Origin: Ascaphus truei
Lineage: Eukaryota > Chordata > Amphibia > Anura > Ascaphidae
NCBI GenBank assembly: GCA_036426205.1
Contig: CM071570.1
Location: forward strand, 438,720 to 502,719
Reading direction: 5' to 3'
DNA length: 64,000 nucleotides
Shown here: piece by piece, positions 1 to 11,483 of the stretch
Position numbering within the stretch: the stretch's first letter is position 1
Layout: every line of letters starts with the position of its first letter
Position numbers and translations under genes: made by a program
The notes under the pieces: model-generated
What the model was told of the DNA's origin: nothing
Seen by the model: only the letters and a program-made list of their open reading frames with translations
Databases searched by the model: none

Positions 1-489
1 CAAACACTTTAAACTTTGTGTTTCCCTTTGCAGTCTCAAAGTGACAGTGTGTCTCCTTTTTACAACTTCTGACAGTCCTCCTGATCGGGGAAAGATAAGG
101 AAATCACGGGATCCATCTGGGGTTTGTGATGACATGACTGAGTGCACCTCAGCAGAATGGTTACCTGGTGCCGCCTAACTGGGGGTTCTGATTCATGCTC
201 CACCAAGGACCTGATTCTGAAGGTCCTGAAACTGATGTAAGAATGGACTTTATACTCAGGAATGCATGCTTCTTATAACTGCTTCTTACAACTGCGCATT
301 AGAAACTATAAGACTTTACCACTTTTTGTGCTGACGTTTGTACCCGGGGCCTGGACCTTTTTTAATCAGAGCACTTAGTTATATACTTTAATTTCAGTGC
401 AAACTTGTATACACATCTGTGGAGTAACTAGACATGCGTGGGACCCAGGGCAAAAAAAATCCAGGTCCCCATTAATATTAATACAGACT
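1..489. other. Unassigned intergenic DNA
   Basis: No splice-flanked coding segment, repeat family or RNA gene was recognised here. Short open frames have no family features. Confidence 0.4.
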
Positions 490-1065
490 GTGATTTTTTT
501 TCTCCCTCCTTCATCCTCTCCCTGATTCTCTCTCTCATCATCCCTCCTCATCATCATCAGTTCCCCCCCACCTCAGATCCCCCCCCCAGCTCCATCTCCC
601 CCCCTCAGCCCTCTCTCAGCTCTCTCTCATGCCCAGCTCAGTTTTCTTTCTCCCCCCAGCAAAGCTCTCTCTCCCCTAGCTCAGCAATCTCTCCCCTCCC
701 AGCTCAGTGCTCTCTCTCTCTGCTTCAGCTCTCTCTTTCTCCGCTTCAACTCTCTCTCTCTCACACTCTGCTTTAGCTATCTCTCATTTCCTGCTTCAAC
801 TCTCTCTCTCTCTGCTTCAGGTCTCTATCTCACTCTGCTTCAGCTCTCTAAGCTTCAGCGTAAACTCTTTTTTCTTCAAATCATCTCCATCTCCATCTCC
901 CTCTCCCTCTCCCTCTCCCTCTCCCTCTCCCTCTCCCTCTCTCTCTCTCTCTCTCGTTCAGCTCTCTCTCTCTCTCGTTCAGCTCTCTCTCTCTCTCTCT
1001 CTATCTCGTTCAGCTCTCTCTCTCTCTATCTCGTTCAGCTCTCTCTCTGCTTCAGCTCTCTCTGC
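490..1065. repeat. CT-rich simple-sequence tract
   Basis: A long pyrimidine-rich region made of CTCT and CTCCCT runs broken by GCTTCAG or GTTCAG units. The open frames here encode only Ser/Leu-rich low-complexity peptides and are not genes. A smaller CT/TC-rich patch lies near 2180-2215. Confidence 0.85.
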
Positions 1066-1149
1066 TTCAGATTGCCTTCAGCGTTCCTCCCCTGCCATCC
1101 TCCTGTGCCTCTAGTGATGATTAGAATACTGTCTTATCCTTTAGCCCAG

Positions 1150-2030
1150 TGTCACGGTAGACCAGGATTTTTAACACCATTTATATTTAAGGGATCAGTC
1201 ACAGGGCAAAACACAGTAATGAAATAAAATGAGGTTTATTTTGGATAAATCCTCGAAATCACACAGACATGTAAAATACAAAAATATACACATGTTCAGG
1301 GGTCTGGGGGATGTAATCTACCTTTCCTGGGTTCACGGACCCACTTCAAATGGGTTTCCCTTGTCTGCTTTTCTGCTCCAGGATATCAAAGTGCTGCACA
1401 CAGCAGCCCCTCTGAAATGTATCTCCACACTCATGCTCTGTCCAGGAGCACTCTTTATATAACCCATTGGCGGCTATCTTTTAACATAAGGCAGCCAGCC
1501 AAGAGAAACTGTGCCTGGGGCTCAGATCTGATAATTGATTCATTAACTAATCCCCTGCCTTTGTTCTGATCTATTTCTATGGAGAGCTTTAACTGAGTGA
1601 ATTAATAGTCTTTTTCCATAGAAATTACAGTAATAATGGAATATCTAATTTACTTTCTTGCATGTTAATTCCATCACCACACAATGCCAACTACTGTACC
1701 TAAGATGGGGGGGGGGGGGCTGGAATTGCTAACACAGGCATAATACAGTACATAAGTGTAATTATGTAAAAGACAGGATCTACATTACACACACACTACC
1801 CAAACACATCACAGAACATGTTGATTGGGAAAGGATTGTCACAGGGAAGACAGAATACAGGCTTTGTGAAATGCATTCTTACAGACGCGGGGCATACACA
1901 TCCAGTTCTCTTCTGATATTAAATTACATTTGGCTGAAATAAGCCTTACATAGCTGCCCAAGTTACATTGGTTTATGGATAAATAGCTGGGATTTCCTTT
2001 ATTAGGTCCCCCAACTACCCTACCGTCACA
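1150..2030 (-). mobile_element. Solo LTR, TGTGACGG family (short copy)
   Basis: The sequence starts TGTCACGGTAGACC and ends CTACCGTCACA, giving TG...CA ends. It is flanked by CCCAG on the left and CCCGG on the right, a 4/5 match to a 5-bp target duplication. The family orientation used throughout this list takes TGTGACGG as the 5' end, because an AATAAA lies about 85 bp before the opposite end in the copy at 37984-39526. This copy is about half the length of the others. Confidence 0.6.
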
Positions 2031-2622
2031 CCCGGACTTAGCTCATGCCTGATACACATATATTGTTTTGTTATGAATATCTGAAAAAAACACCTGCCTG
2101 ATTGTTCATTGGGTAATCCTGATTACACCTGATGTATCTTTAACTGAACTCAACTCAAATACATTGAAAGGGGGGGGGGGCTGATTCTCTCTCTCATTTT
2201 CTCTCTCTCTTTTTTTAAAAGGAAAAAAAGTATATCCTTTTATGTATATTATTTGCTCTACATCCCCGTGTCTCCGTACCTGTGGGGTAGTGGGAGGACG
2301 CCCAGTATCCTGGCGAGGGAAGCGATAGAGCTGACACAAGCTCTCCGATGATCCCGACCATTACGGAGTGTGAGTGGCAGTCATCTAGGAGCGGGGTTTC
2401 CCTTCCCTGACAGCAGGACAAAGCCCCCCCAATGGCCCGGATTTCAGAACTACAGGAGTCATAAAGAGCGATGAACCCAGAGATATATTGGTAACAGATC
2501 CGGAGACTTGTTTATTTCATTTATTGCGAAACTCATACCCAGAAACTCCCGGTAATACCTTATGTGAAACCTGTAAGATATAGAAAAATACGTTGGCAGG
2601 GTGTAGTATTATACTGTACTAT
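2031..2622. other. Unassigned DNA with short homopolymers
   Basis: Contains a G run near 2169 and a CT/T-rich patch. No gene or repeat family is recognised. Confidence 0.35.
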
Positions 2623-2696
2623 ATATATATGCTGTATATAGGGTATGCATAAAGAAATTATATATATATATATTATATTATACTATAATATATATC

Positions 2697-2733
<37 letters not shown>
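2623..2733. repeat. (TA)n microsatellite
   Basis: Alternating TA tract with minor interruptions, ending directly at a 39-bp inverted repeat. Confidence 0.9.
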
Positions 2734-2883
2734 CCATACACATTTTAAGTTATGGTGGGTGAAAAAGGTGACTAAAAACCTCGTAGACAGGTCTGCAACC
2801 CTGCCTTTCAACCATCATCACCTATGGTGTCTTAGACATTTTTTGTCACCTTTTTCACCCACCATAACTTAAAATGTGTATGG
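2734..2883. mobile_element. Short element with perfect 39-bp inverted repeats
   Basis: Positions 2734-2772 and 2845-2883 are perfect reverse complements over 39 bp, beginning CCATACACATTTTAAG. The 72-bp spacer contains the phrase 'agacaggtctgcaaccctgcc', which also occurs near 3175 (reverse), 22455, 32885 and 33290. This looks like the terminal part of a nonautonomous DNA element related to the repeat family seen there. The superfamily is not identified. Confidence 0.65.
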
Positions 2884-3200
2884 TAAACCTACACAGCTTG
2901 AAAATGGCAAATCCAGCACAACCAACCTCACACTGATTAGACCCATTAAGGTTCATAAATGTCTGGGTGTGGTTTGACTGGCTTTGCATTTAATCCCATG
3001 CTGTGCTTAAAAACTGTGTGAACAGCAGAGCGTTTGCTTATATGGGTTCCATGTATATGGATTTCAGGCAAAAGGTGACACATTGTGTGCTCATTTGCAT
3101 GTCATTTCCCAGAATCCCTTGCTGCAGTGGAAGCACTGTATGCTAGGTGATAATGGTTTAAAGGCAGGGTGGCAGACCTGTCTAAGACGTGAATGTGCTC
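2884..3200 (-). repeat. Dispersed repeat with the TTTGCATGTC...CAGAATCCCTTG core
   Basis: Contains the core 'catttcccagaatcccttgctgcagtgg', also found at 32940-32960 and 33340-33370 (both in reverse), 21440-21470 and partly 28790-28815. Several copies start or end with a form of 'agacaggtctgcaaccctg'. It is an ancient interspersed family, probably a nonautonomous DNA transposon; no coding capacity. Confidence 0.6.
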
Positions 3201-3584
3201 ACAAGTGATATTCTTGATATTCTTTATTGGATAGATAGATAGATAGAAAAAAAGAAGAGAAAAGTGCCCAATCCTAATGTGATATCAGAGTGATAATTTA
3301 ATAAAACTTGAACTTGTAACAAATTTAAACTCACAAACATCCGAATACAAGAGGCGTTATATGAGTGAGATTCATGCTCCAGCTGCTGCTTTGTAAGTGC
3401 TGCTCCATTCTGAGCTCTCTGAGTGTCCTCCCCTCCGTTCCTCTCAAACGTGTCGCCTCCAAAACTGTACTCTGGCAACTCGTGGACCTGAACGAAAGTT
3501 CCTATGTGCAGGGGTTCCCGGGCACTGTCAATGAACAGCAGCTCCTCTCTCCGGCATTCACACAGATTAAAATCAACTGCTCAT

Positions 3585-5218
3585 TGGCAAGGTAGACCAA
3601 GCTTATTAAGACTTTTAATTACCGGGATCATTGATTGAGAAAAGCAGAGAGATAAAAATAAATTGTGTTTATTCACATAACGAACGTACACAAATATGTT
3701 ACACAAATTACAGGAAAAAGACACACTTACTTTGGAAACTGGGATAACAAAACTAATCTTTTCTAGTTGCATACACACAGCAAAATAATTCCCGGCCACT
3801 TTTCCTTCCTGTGGCCTCTTGCTGTTGGATTCTGGTCACTTAGCCTCTGAGAAATTTAGGCGATTTACTCAGAGGTGGAACTTCTCAAATGGGGCTGAAT
3901 CTCAGGTGAATCACACAAGATGGAACTGATGGACTCATGAAAAACTTAGATGGATCTGATGAACCTAACTCTCTGACTGACTGCCTGACTTTTTAAAAAC
4001 TCCCACAAGTCTAGTTTTTCAGTCTGCAGCGAATCGCTGCGTGGGAACTAAAACCTCCCACCTATGGCAAGGGTTGCCAGGCTCTCCAAAAGCTGGCACA
4101 AAGCCTCAGTATCGCAACTGAGCACGTGCAACAAAAATGTAATCTTCCCCCACCTGTCACCTGGCTTCAGAGTAGTGAGAGAACATGTGCCCGAACCACC
4201 ATTTTGCCCACTCACTATTCGAACCCCCCCCCCCTTGGCTCAAATGACACTACGCCTGGCCTTGACCACATGGACCCTTTGATCCAGTAGCCATAAGCCC
4301 CCCTCTGAACAAATGCTCTCACACCTCTATTTCTTTGAAGTTCAGAGGTTGTATTCTAGCATGAAACATTTTCCTTACCCCCTCAATAAACTCTCAGCTG
4401 CATAGGCACCGAGCCTGCTAGCCATGACTCCTAAATTCCAAAGTTCACACACAGAGCATCAACATATATACACATTAAACTATACCCATGTAATATAATA
4501 TATTGCGGCCTGTCTTATGTGTGGTAAAATATACACATTCTGCTGCTACAATGTGTTACAGTTTTTTGATGTATGAAATAGAGCGTAACCTAAACAGTTC
4601 CCCTTATACTCGCCTTCATCTCTTACACTCGCCTTCATCTCTTACACTCGCCTTCATCTCTTACACACAGCAACTGGATCTTTAAACATATTTCAAACCA
4701 CTACAAACCTAAACCTCTTATTTTAATAAAACCACCCTCAGTCTTATACCTGCCTGGGGTGTGGGGATAAACATTAACCCCTTGTGTCCCATTTTTACCT
4801 TTCCCTGCTCTGTGATGAAGCAGGGCGTCCCAGTGGTGAGTCGCAAGAATGTTTTCAGGGTGGGAGTTTGACCGGAGCAATGTGCTCTGGTGTGTCTCAG
4901 AATCTTACCTGATTCCGGGGTACACCCTTGGGGAATCCTGTAACTCCGGCACCCCGATACATAGCAACATTCTGCAACCAGTTTCTCCATCAAACCCACC
5001 CTGAAACTTACCTCCTAAATATCTCCTGGTCACAGCACCTCTGGAAACGGTAAAACACAAAAAACGGCAATTATTTCATATTTTGCACACAGTCACAGTA
5101 ATGCATACACAATGCCCGGGTCCAAGAGCTGACACTCTAGGACCCCAAAACACGGGTCAGGGGTAACCAAGTGGGCTTGACCTTTATTATAAGCCTGGTT
5201 AACACTTTCACCGCCACA
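3585..5218 (-). mobile_element. Solo LTR, TGTGACGG family, with CTCAT target duplication
   Basis: Starts TGGCAAGGTAGACC and ends CACCGCCACA. It is flanked on both sides by CTCAT (3580-3584 and 5219-5223). The opposite arm of the palindrome (near 6590) shows the uninterrupted order 'ctcataacc' in reverse complement, so the empty site is present in the same window. Length 1634 bp. No internal coding region. Confidence 0.85.
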
Positions 5219-5237
5219 CTCATAACCTAGACACATG

Positions 5238-5290
5238 ACCCTACGTGTTTCCTCAGTCTAAAGCTGATTTCATCAGGGGATGGGTTTAAC
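5238..5290 (-). ncRNA. Hammerhead-like ribozyme motif (minus strand)
   Basis: Read on the minus strand: a CCC strand, CTGATGA (5270-5276), a stem II of TCAG paired with CTGA around a 7-nt loop, GAAAC (5247-5251), then ACGTA and GGG. This matches the hammerhead order CUGANGA, stem II, GAAA, a two-base-pair stem III, UH, and helix I. Extra bases lie between the core and stem II, so activity is uncertain. Hammerheads are known in Penelope-like elements. Confidence 0.45.
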
Positions 5291-6530
5291 AAAACTACTG
5301 AGGTTTTAAATACCTCCTTAGGCCAATCACAGGAGAATATTTTAATTAGAAGATTTAGTTTGCATATGATGATAATCACATGCCCTCATTTAATGGAGGT
5401 TTTTATGCATAATTTGGTCATTAAAAACGTAGAAATATATATATATATATTTTAGTCACCATTGAAATTGACTTAAATCAATATAATTATTTCATAAGAA
5501 ATGGGTACATATATTTTTATAGATATTCTATTATATGGAAAGGCTAATTTAGAGGATAGCAAAGATTCTTAGCAACTACATAATTGGATTAACTATAACA
5601 ATGAATCATTTATCTAATGAATATATCAGGGTATTATATAATCTATATGGTAACCATTTGTTCAAAACACATTGATATTTGTAAACTTAATAAAGGACAT
5701 ATTAATAGACAACAAGATAAAATATACAATCTAAACCACAATTAGTTGATGTCATATAGATGTACCGTCCTGTGAATCTCCATATATACATATCGTGATT
5801 CTAAATATATAAATCTTACAGATTACATGCTGTTGACTCAACAATTAAATACATATCAGATACATTGTTTTAATTATATTCAACATAACATAGCTTAATA
5901 ACTATTACCAAAAGAGGGTGAAGTAATTGAAAGTTACGCAAATACATGCACGCAGGGGAACTTACCTGACAAAGTTGGATGGCTATTGCAATTGCCATCC
6001 AAATTTGTCAGGTAAATTCCCTGCTTATCATATATGATATAGGTCACACATATGTGTGCATGTATTTGCGTAGTATGAACTTTCAATGATTTCAACCTCT
6101 TTTGGTAATAGTCTTGTTGTCTATTAATATGTCCATTATTAAGTTTACAAATATCAATGTGTTTTGAACAAATGGTTACCATATAGATTATATAATACCC
6201 TGATATATTCATTAGAGAAATGATTCATTGTTGTAGTTAATCCAATTATGTAGGTGCTAAGAATCTTTGCTATCTTCTAAATTAGCCATATAATAGAATA
6301 TCTATAAAAATATATGTACCCATTTCTTATGAAATAATTATATTGATTTAAGTAAATTTCAATGATGACTAATATATATATTTCTACGTTTTTAATGACC
6401 AAATTATGCATACAAACCTCCATTAAATGAGGGCATGTGATAATCATCATATGCAAACTAAATATTCGAATTAAAATATTCTCCGGTGATTGGCCTAAGG
6501 AGGTATTTAAAACCTCAGCAGTTCAGTCAA

Positions 6531-6583
6531 ACCCATCCCCTGATGAAATCAGATTTAAAATGATGAAACGCGTAGGGTCACGT
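6531..6583 (+). ncRNA. Hammerhead-like ribozyme motif (plus strand)
   Basis: Mirror partner of the motif at 5238-5290. CTGATGA (6540-6546), a weak ATCA/TGAT stem II, GAAAC (6565-6569), GCGTA and GGG, with CCC immediately upstream to pair with the GGG. Stem II is weaker than in the partner and has extra unpaired bases, so this is a motif call rather than a claim of activity. Confidence 0.4.
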
Positions 6584-6973
6584 GTCTAGGTTATGAGCAG
6601 TTGCTTTTAATCTGTGTGAATGCCGGAGAGAAGGAGCTGCTGTTCATTGAAAGTTCCTGGGAACCCCTGCACATAGGAAATTTCGTACAGGTCCACGAGT
6701 TGACAGAGTACAGTTTAGGAGGCGACACGTTTGAGAGGAACGGAGGGGAGGACACTCAGAGAGCTCAGAATGGAGCAGCACTTGCAAAGCAGCAGCTGGA
6801 GTATGAATCTCACTCATATAACCCGTCTTGTATTCAGATTTTTGTGAGTCTCACTCATATAAAGCCTCTTGTATTCGAATGTTTGTGAGTTTAAATTTGT
6901 TACAAGTCCAAGTTTTATTAAATTATCACTCTGATATCACACTAGGATCAGGCGCTTTTCTCTTCTTTTTTTC

Positions 6974-7505
6974 TATATGTGTACATGAATATATATACAG
7001 TGGTGTGAAAATGAAAGTACATCCTCTTTGAATTCTATGGTTTTACATATCAGGAAATAATAACAATCATCTGTTCCTTAGCAGGTCTTAAAATGAGGTA
7101 AATACAACCTCAGATGAACAACGACACATGACATATTACACCGTGTCATGAAAAATAAAGCCAAAATGGAGAAGCCATGTGTGTTGGGTAATTCTGGCAA
7201 GGAGTCTGCTGCCTTCATTTAAACCCCTTTGCGACAGATTAAGCTGGGCTCCTTTAATAAATAAAGGCTAAGCCCAGCCTGCTGTCTCTTTGCCATGTCA
7301 GGTCCCTTCATTTTACAGCAAATTATTAGGAAAATGTATTTTGCAAAAGGTTACAGGTGTATGATATACTGATACCCCCCCCCCCTTCCCCATCCACCCC
7401 CATTCTACCAGATGCCCTATGGTTCCTCTATTGTGTTTAACGGGCAGCCTCAACCATTTGCTGCATGACCCCTGCGGAACTCAGCTCCTTACATTGAAGC
7501 CATAG
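6974..7505. other. Unassigned DNA
   Basis: No recognisable gene or repeat family. A C run lies near 7375-7386. Confidence 0.35.
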
Positions 7506-8727
7506 TGTCACGGCCTGTAACCCCTTCTGTGCTGGATCCCTCTTATTTTCACATTTCAGTTAGGCGTGGGCCAGTCCTGGGATTGGCTGAAGATTAAAAC
7601 ATCTCTGATTGCTACTAAAGTGACAAAGGGCCATGGAAATGCTTAAAGCCCTGACTGGCTTTCCCAGACTGAGACTCACGGGGGAAAGACATTTTGGGGT
7701 ACGTTGGTTTGCACAGTCGTCCCACTGCCCTGCACTATCCCAAAGACTTTATTCCTTCCCCCAGGTGGAACTGATGCCTTGTGAGTTTCTAATACCCCGC
7801 CCCCTTTAATTTACTACTGCTGACTGTATGTTATATTTTGTGTACTGTACACTTTGTGTATACTGTACATTTTGTGTACTGTATATTTTGTGTACTGTTA
7901 TATTTTGTGTACTAGATTAAACTCTTGTTTGAGCGCTCTGTCATTATGAAGTGTTAGCCCACAGGGTTTTGGTGTAACTTGTGACCTACTGTATATTGTG
8001 ATATTTGCTCAGATGCTACCCCATAGTGAGTTCAGCTAGGGCTGTTACTGTATGTGCCTTTTGATTAATTAACTTGCTGTGTGCTGTCTGGAAGCTTTGA
8101 AACTCTCTAGTGGAGATCTCAGTGTCACCAGGGTAACAGAGGTTGGTTTGGGATCATTGGGATCTGGGTATAGGGATTGTATAACTGTGTTGTGTGTTCT
8201 GGGAACGCTTGGGCTCTCTGCATTCACGGAAGTACGCTTGTCCCCAGAACCCACACAGGTATCAGAGTAAGGTTGTGTAATATGGGTCAGGGACTCCAGG
8301 ATTGGGTGGGCAGTATTCCCGGTGTACGAGTGTGGCTCTTCGGGTGGGCTCCCTAGTCATTTTGGGTAGTAACTAACCTCATAATGAAGTCATGCTTAGA
8401 TTCCCAGTGTGTAGTCTGTGTCAGTGACCCCAGGAGTGGTTGTGCAGTTTCCCAGGCATAAGGGCGTTACTCTTGGGTGGGGTTCCTAGTGGTTCTGGTG
8501 GGTGATGCTACCATCCTAGCAAAGTAAGACTAGGGACAGTAGTGGATGTTTTGTGGCACCTTTTCGCCCTAGCCCGAGCAGGGAAACCTAATGGTCAGTA
8601 TAACCGAGGCACATTTCCAGCAAGTGGAGTCCATATAGACTCAGTATACCGGTGACCCGCTGTTTTGACTACCGATGGTCGGGCACTCCGGCATGAGCAG
8701 ACCTCCCCGTGATGGCCGTTCGTCACA
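7506..8727 (+). mobile_element. Possible solo LTR (TGTCACGGCC...GGCCGTTCGTCACA)
   Basis: The ends form a TG...CA pair with partial inverted similarity (TGTCACGGCC against the reverse complement TGTGACGAACGGCC). No matching target duplication is visible. A short run of TACTGTAT/TTTTGTG repeats lies at about 7850-7915. An alternative is unrelated intergenic sequence with chance ends. Confidence 0.3.
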
Positions 8728-8835
8728 CTCTTGCAATCTGGAGTTAGTTGAAACACCATAGCAGAGCTGAAAGCTAGCGTGTGGTCTTCCTGTACCAGGA
8801 AGAATGGGGAAGTTAACGTCTTCACTCACTCACTA

Positions 8836-8838
<3 letters not shown>

Positions 8839-8871
<33 letters not shown>
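8839..8871. repeat. (TA)n microsatellite
   Basis: Alternating TA tract of 33 bases abutting the LTR that starts at 8872. Confidence 0.95.
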
Positions 8872-8875
<4 letters not shown>

Positions 8876-10210
8876 ACGGGTGCTCCCTATGAATACCGCC
8901 GCTACTACTTGCTGTGCAACCTGTGTGGCTCTCAGGAGCCTAAGCCTCCGCTTGGGGAACCTGGGGTACATACATATCATTCATCTCTAGGTGCAACGCC
9001 TCCACCTGGGAGGGATCCCAACGGAGTGGGAGGAGGCCCTCACAGGAAACAACCACACAACACTACCGAATATAAAACAGGACTGGCTTTACTGCATGGA
9101 AACACACATATCACGTAACATCATAACATCATAACAGCATAACAACATAACCTCATCATGCGCCACGGCTGGCGCTAACCACTCTGGGTGTCACGGCGGA
9201 CACTAACCACCTCTAGGCGTCACGGCGGACGCTATCACCTCTAGGCGTCACGGCGGACGCTATCACCTCTAGGCGTCACGGCGGACGCTAACCACCCTCA
9301 ATGTGACCCCACCCTGTGTCCAGTAACCCCCACCCAAATGTCTCGTGCTCCCGAAGTCAAATACCACTGTACATGTGTATGTGTGACTGCGCAGCCACTA
9401 TGTTGGGTGATAGGCCTGGTTGGTGCACGTGAGTTGCAGGTTACCTGCCCGGGCTCCAGCCACGGGTACCGCGATATAAATCCGCACGATCCGACGTGGT
9501 CCTCCACACCGCGTGTGTTGAATGTCCAGCGCGAACAATGTCACTCCTTGTCGCAGGGTCTTTAGTGGTGTCCTGAGCCCAGAACCCACCTCACAGAGCC
9601 GCACGGCTTCAACACTGTGTCCCTGTCTATTCAACCAATAAATGGGGCAGTCCCTATCTAGGGCCTGTCCCTAAGCTCCACAAGCTACTAGATGACTCAG
9701 GACCTAACTGGGACCTTGGGGGCTGCTGGCCTAATGCAGAGGGTCACTGACCCCTGCATCCACCTCTTACCCCTATCTGGTCCGGATCCTGACTGCCTGC
9801 GTGGCTGCAAAACCCCGCGAAATGTAGCAATCTCTCCCCAGACAAATCCCTCAGCCCTATTGGTTCCCTGGCGTCAGGTGTCTCTGCCCCTATGCACCCT
9901 GGGGGCTGGCATGCTCATCTCGCGCATGCGCGAACTATCTGGTCCTCCCGCGCTGGGTTGGGGCCCTGCGCATGCGCAACAGCCCTAACATGGCGGTGCC
10001 CTGCTTCCCGAGCCGCCGGGCCGGTAGCAACGCGATCGCGGCCTTAGCGACGGCCCGATCGCGTCCCCGGCAACCGGCCTGCTCGCCGCTCGCGTCCCTA
10101 GCTACCAGGGATCGCTCCTTCGCGCGCGCGGCCCCCCCTCACTCCCTCGCACACAGCGTCTGCCGAAAGGGAGGAGGGGGTCAGCCATGACAGGGGGGAA
10201 CCTGGCTACA
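8872..10210 (-). mobile_element. Solo LTR, TGTAGCC family
   Basis: On the minus strand it begins TGTAGCCAGGTTCCC and ends GAGCACCCGTTACA. Near its end it carries the phrase 'aggtggaggcg(t/c)tgcac', shared with LTRs at 19249, 39604 and 44039. Its 5' portion is GC-rich (9940-10160). About 100 bp of that part (10010-10090) is the reverse complement of 29160-29230, which shows both belong to one family. Length about 1.34 kb. Insertion is in a TA tract, so a target duplication cannot be read. Confidence 0.75.
9160..9300. repeat. Tandem repeat of about 28-29 bp inside an LTR
   Basis: Four to five copies of a unit containing 'ctaggcgtcacggcggacgc'. It lies in the downstream half of the minus-strand LTR and is absent from the sister LTR at 29019. 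Confidence 0.85.
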
Positions 10211-10219
10211 TCTATCATA

Positions 10220-10600
10220 CATCCCCTGATGAAATCAGTTAAGGCTGAAGAACGCGCAGGGGTTTCTACTGCTATTTGCCATTTTCTGCACATCACTCAC
10301 GACGGCAGAGAAGGAAGTTGTGGGATGCATCTGACTGGGAACCTTGAGGCAGAACCTTTAACAGCTACCGCGTGTTGCCGGAGGATCCTTTTCTGGGGAG
10401 GCACAGTCAGCGGAGGTTCCAAGGAGGAGACCCCTTGTCAGATCCGGTGGAGCATCGTTCAGGAGTGCTTGTTGGAGCATGAGTTTTACTCATACAACAC
10501 CTTATTTAAATGGATGTTTGTGAGTTCAAATTTGTATATTGTCCAGACAAATTAAAAATATCTCACTGATAATACACTAGGATCGGGCGCTTTTTCTTCT
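10220..10600 (+). mobile_element. Penelope-type tail with degraded hammerhead-like start
   Basis: Begins with 'cctgatgaaatcag', continues with GAAGAACGCGCAGGGG, and about 300 bp later ends 'acactaggatcgggcgc' followed by a T/C-rich tail. Order and end match the arms of the 3246-6973 palindrome, but here only a single arm exists. The GAAA of the hammerhead core is broken (GAAC), so this copy is unlikely to self-cleave. Confidence 0.6.
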
Positions 10601-11105
10601 TTTTCTAACCAGCTTTCGTTGAAGGAGGTGGTTGTACCCAAGAAGAAGCTGTCAGTGTCCAGAGGATTTTCCAACTTGGGCCCATTTGTGTTACAGCGAA
10701 CTTTGAGCTACTCATTCTAAGTTTCTGGAGTCTTAATATTTGATGTATTTTCAATTTGATTGATTGTTTTACACTGGCTTGGCAGTTGATTTTATTTTAG
10801 TTATTTAATCAGCTACCCATAGTTACATATATTGTCTCCAACACTGGCCACATATACACATTTATAGTAATTTATAGTCATTTATAGTCATTTATAGACC
10901 TCATACATTATTTATGTCATCACTCCCATATTAGCCTACTATTTAGGTTCTGTCCTGATGCATTCTCATAAAGGGAGGAGCACAGCTCCAATGTATTTGC
11001 ATTACAGATTATTAAACGTTAGGTTTTATTTTTTATACTGTATATCCCTACGCGTTATATTGGATAATTAAATGACATTACCCCCATATAGCCCCATGCA
11101 CTCAC
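10601..11105. other. Unassigned DNA
   Basis: Contains a short 'catttatagt' repeat at 10855-10895. No coding exon is visible here, although the next exon of the V2R gene would lie in this direction. Confidence 0.4.
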
Positions 11106-11311
11106 CTCTTACAGGAGACTGGCTTAGGCAGGTCCTGGAAGGACAGCTGTGGGATGTCAAAGCCAGAGTGGACAACAAACACCCCCCCAATGAGGACATC
11201 CCCAGGTTGGGAGAAAGACTCCATATTCCAGCCTTGGTGCCGGCAGCCCTGCTGTGGATGCCCCTCGCCCAGGGAGGAGAGCAGCATCAGAACCTGGAGG
11301 AACCTCCTCAT
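11106..11311 (-). CDS. Vomeronasal type-2 / calcium-sensing-type receptor, exon 1
   Basis: Family C G-protein-coupled receptor, first coding exon (68 codons plus two bases). The ATG at 11311 opens a signal-peptide-like stretch (MRRFLQVLMLLSSLGEG). This is followed by a cysteine and the family segment GDVLIGGVFVVHSGFDIPQL, then the conserved tail ending at PVSCKR. These form the start of the extracellular Venus-flytrap ligand-binding domain. A strong donor follows (AAGAG|GTGAGT) and leaves phase 2. V2Rs detect pheromone or amino-acid-like ligands at the sensory-neuron membrane and are greatly expanded in frogs. The transmembrane region and the other extracellular exons are not in the window. 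The next exon should lie at lower coordinates, but 1-11 kb is almost all repeats, so it lies beyond the left edge or this is an orphan exon. Confidence 0.8.
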
Positions 11312-11434
11312 GGAGACTGGTGTTGGGTCCTTTCAGTTAGGATCACACTATTCCTGCAGACAGTATCCTTCCAGTGCAGGACAGTAGGATGGGTCAGTGA
11401 CCAGGGCAGAAGCAGCACGTTATACTAGAACCAG

Positions 11435-11483
11435 ATGATAGAAGAAGAACATTATTATTATTATTACTATTATTATTATTATT
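11435..11483. repeat. (ATT)n microsatellite
   Basis: ATT triplet run with one ACT interruption. Confidence 0.9.

Larger units (their letters stand above)
3246..6973. mobile_element. Palindromic Penelope-type element interrupted by an LTR
   Basis: Two arms are near-complete reverse complements. The left arm is 3246-3584 plus 5224-about 5980; the right arm is about 5982-6973. The centre lies near 5982 within 'ggctattgcaattgcc'. The LTR 3585-5218 interrupts only the left arm, and without it the palindrome is about 2.1 kb. Each arm carries a hammerhead-like motif followed by a tail ending in an AT-rich stretch and GGCGCTTTTCTCTTCTTTTTT. The same tail form follows a related motif at 10220-10600. 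No open reading frame survives. The Penelope assignment rests on the hammerhead-like motif and tail resemblance to the coding element at 51233-54810, so the class is an inference; the palindrome itself is directly visible. Confidence 0.7.

Noticed and set aside
438..1114. Ser/Leu-rich open frames on the plus strand
   Set aside because: They are translations of a CT-rich microsatellite with no family features.
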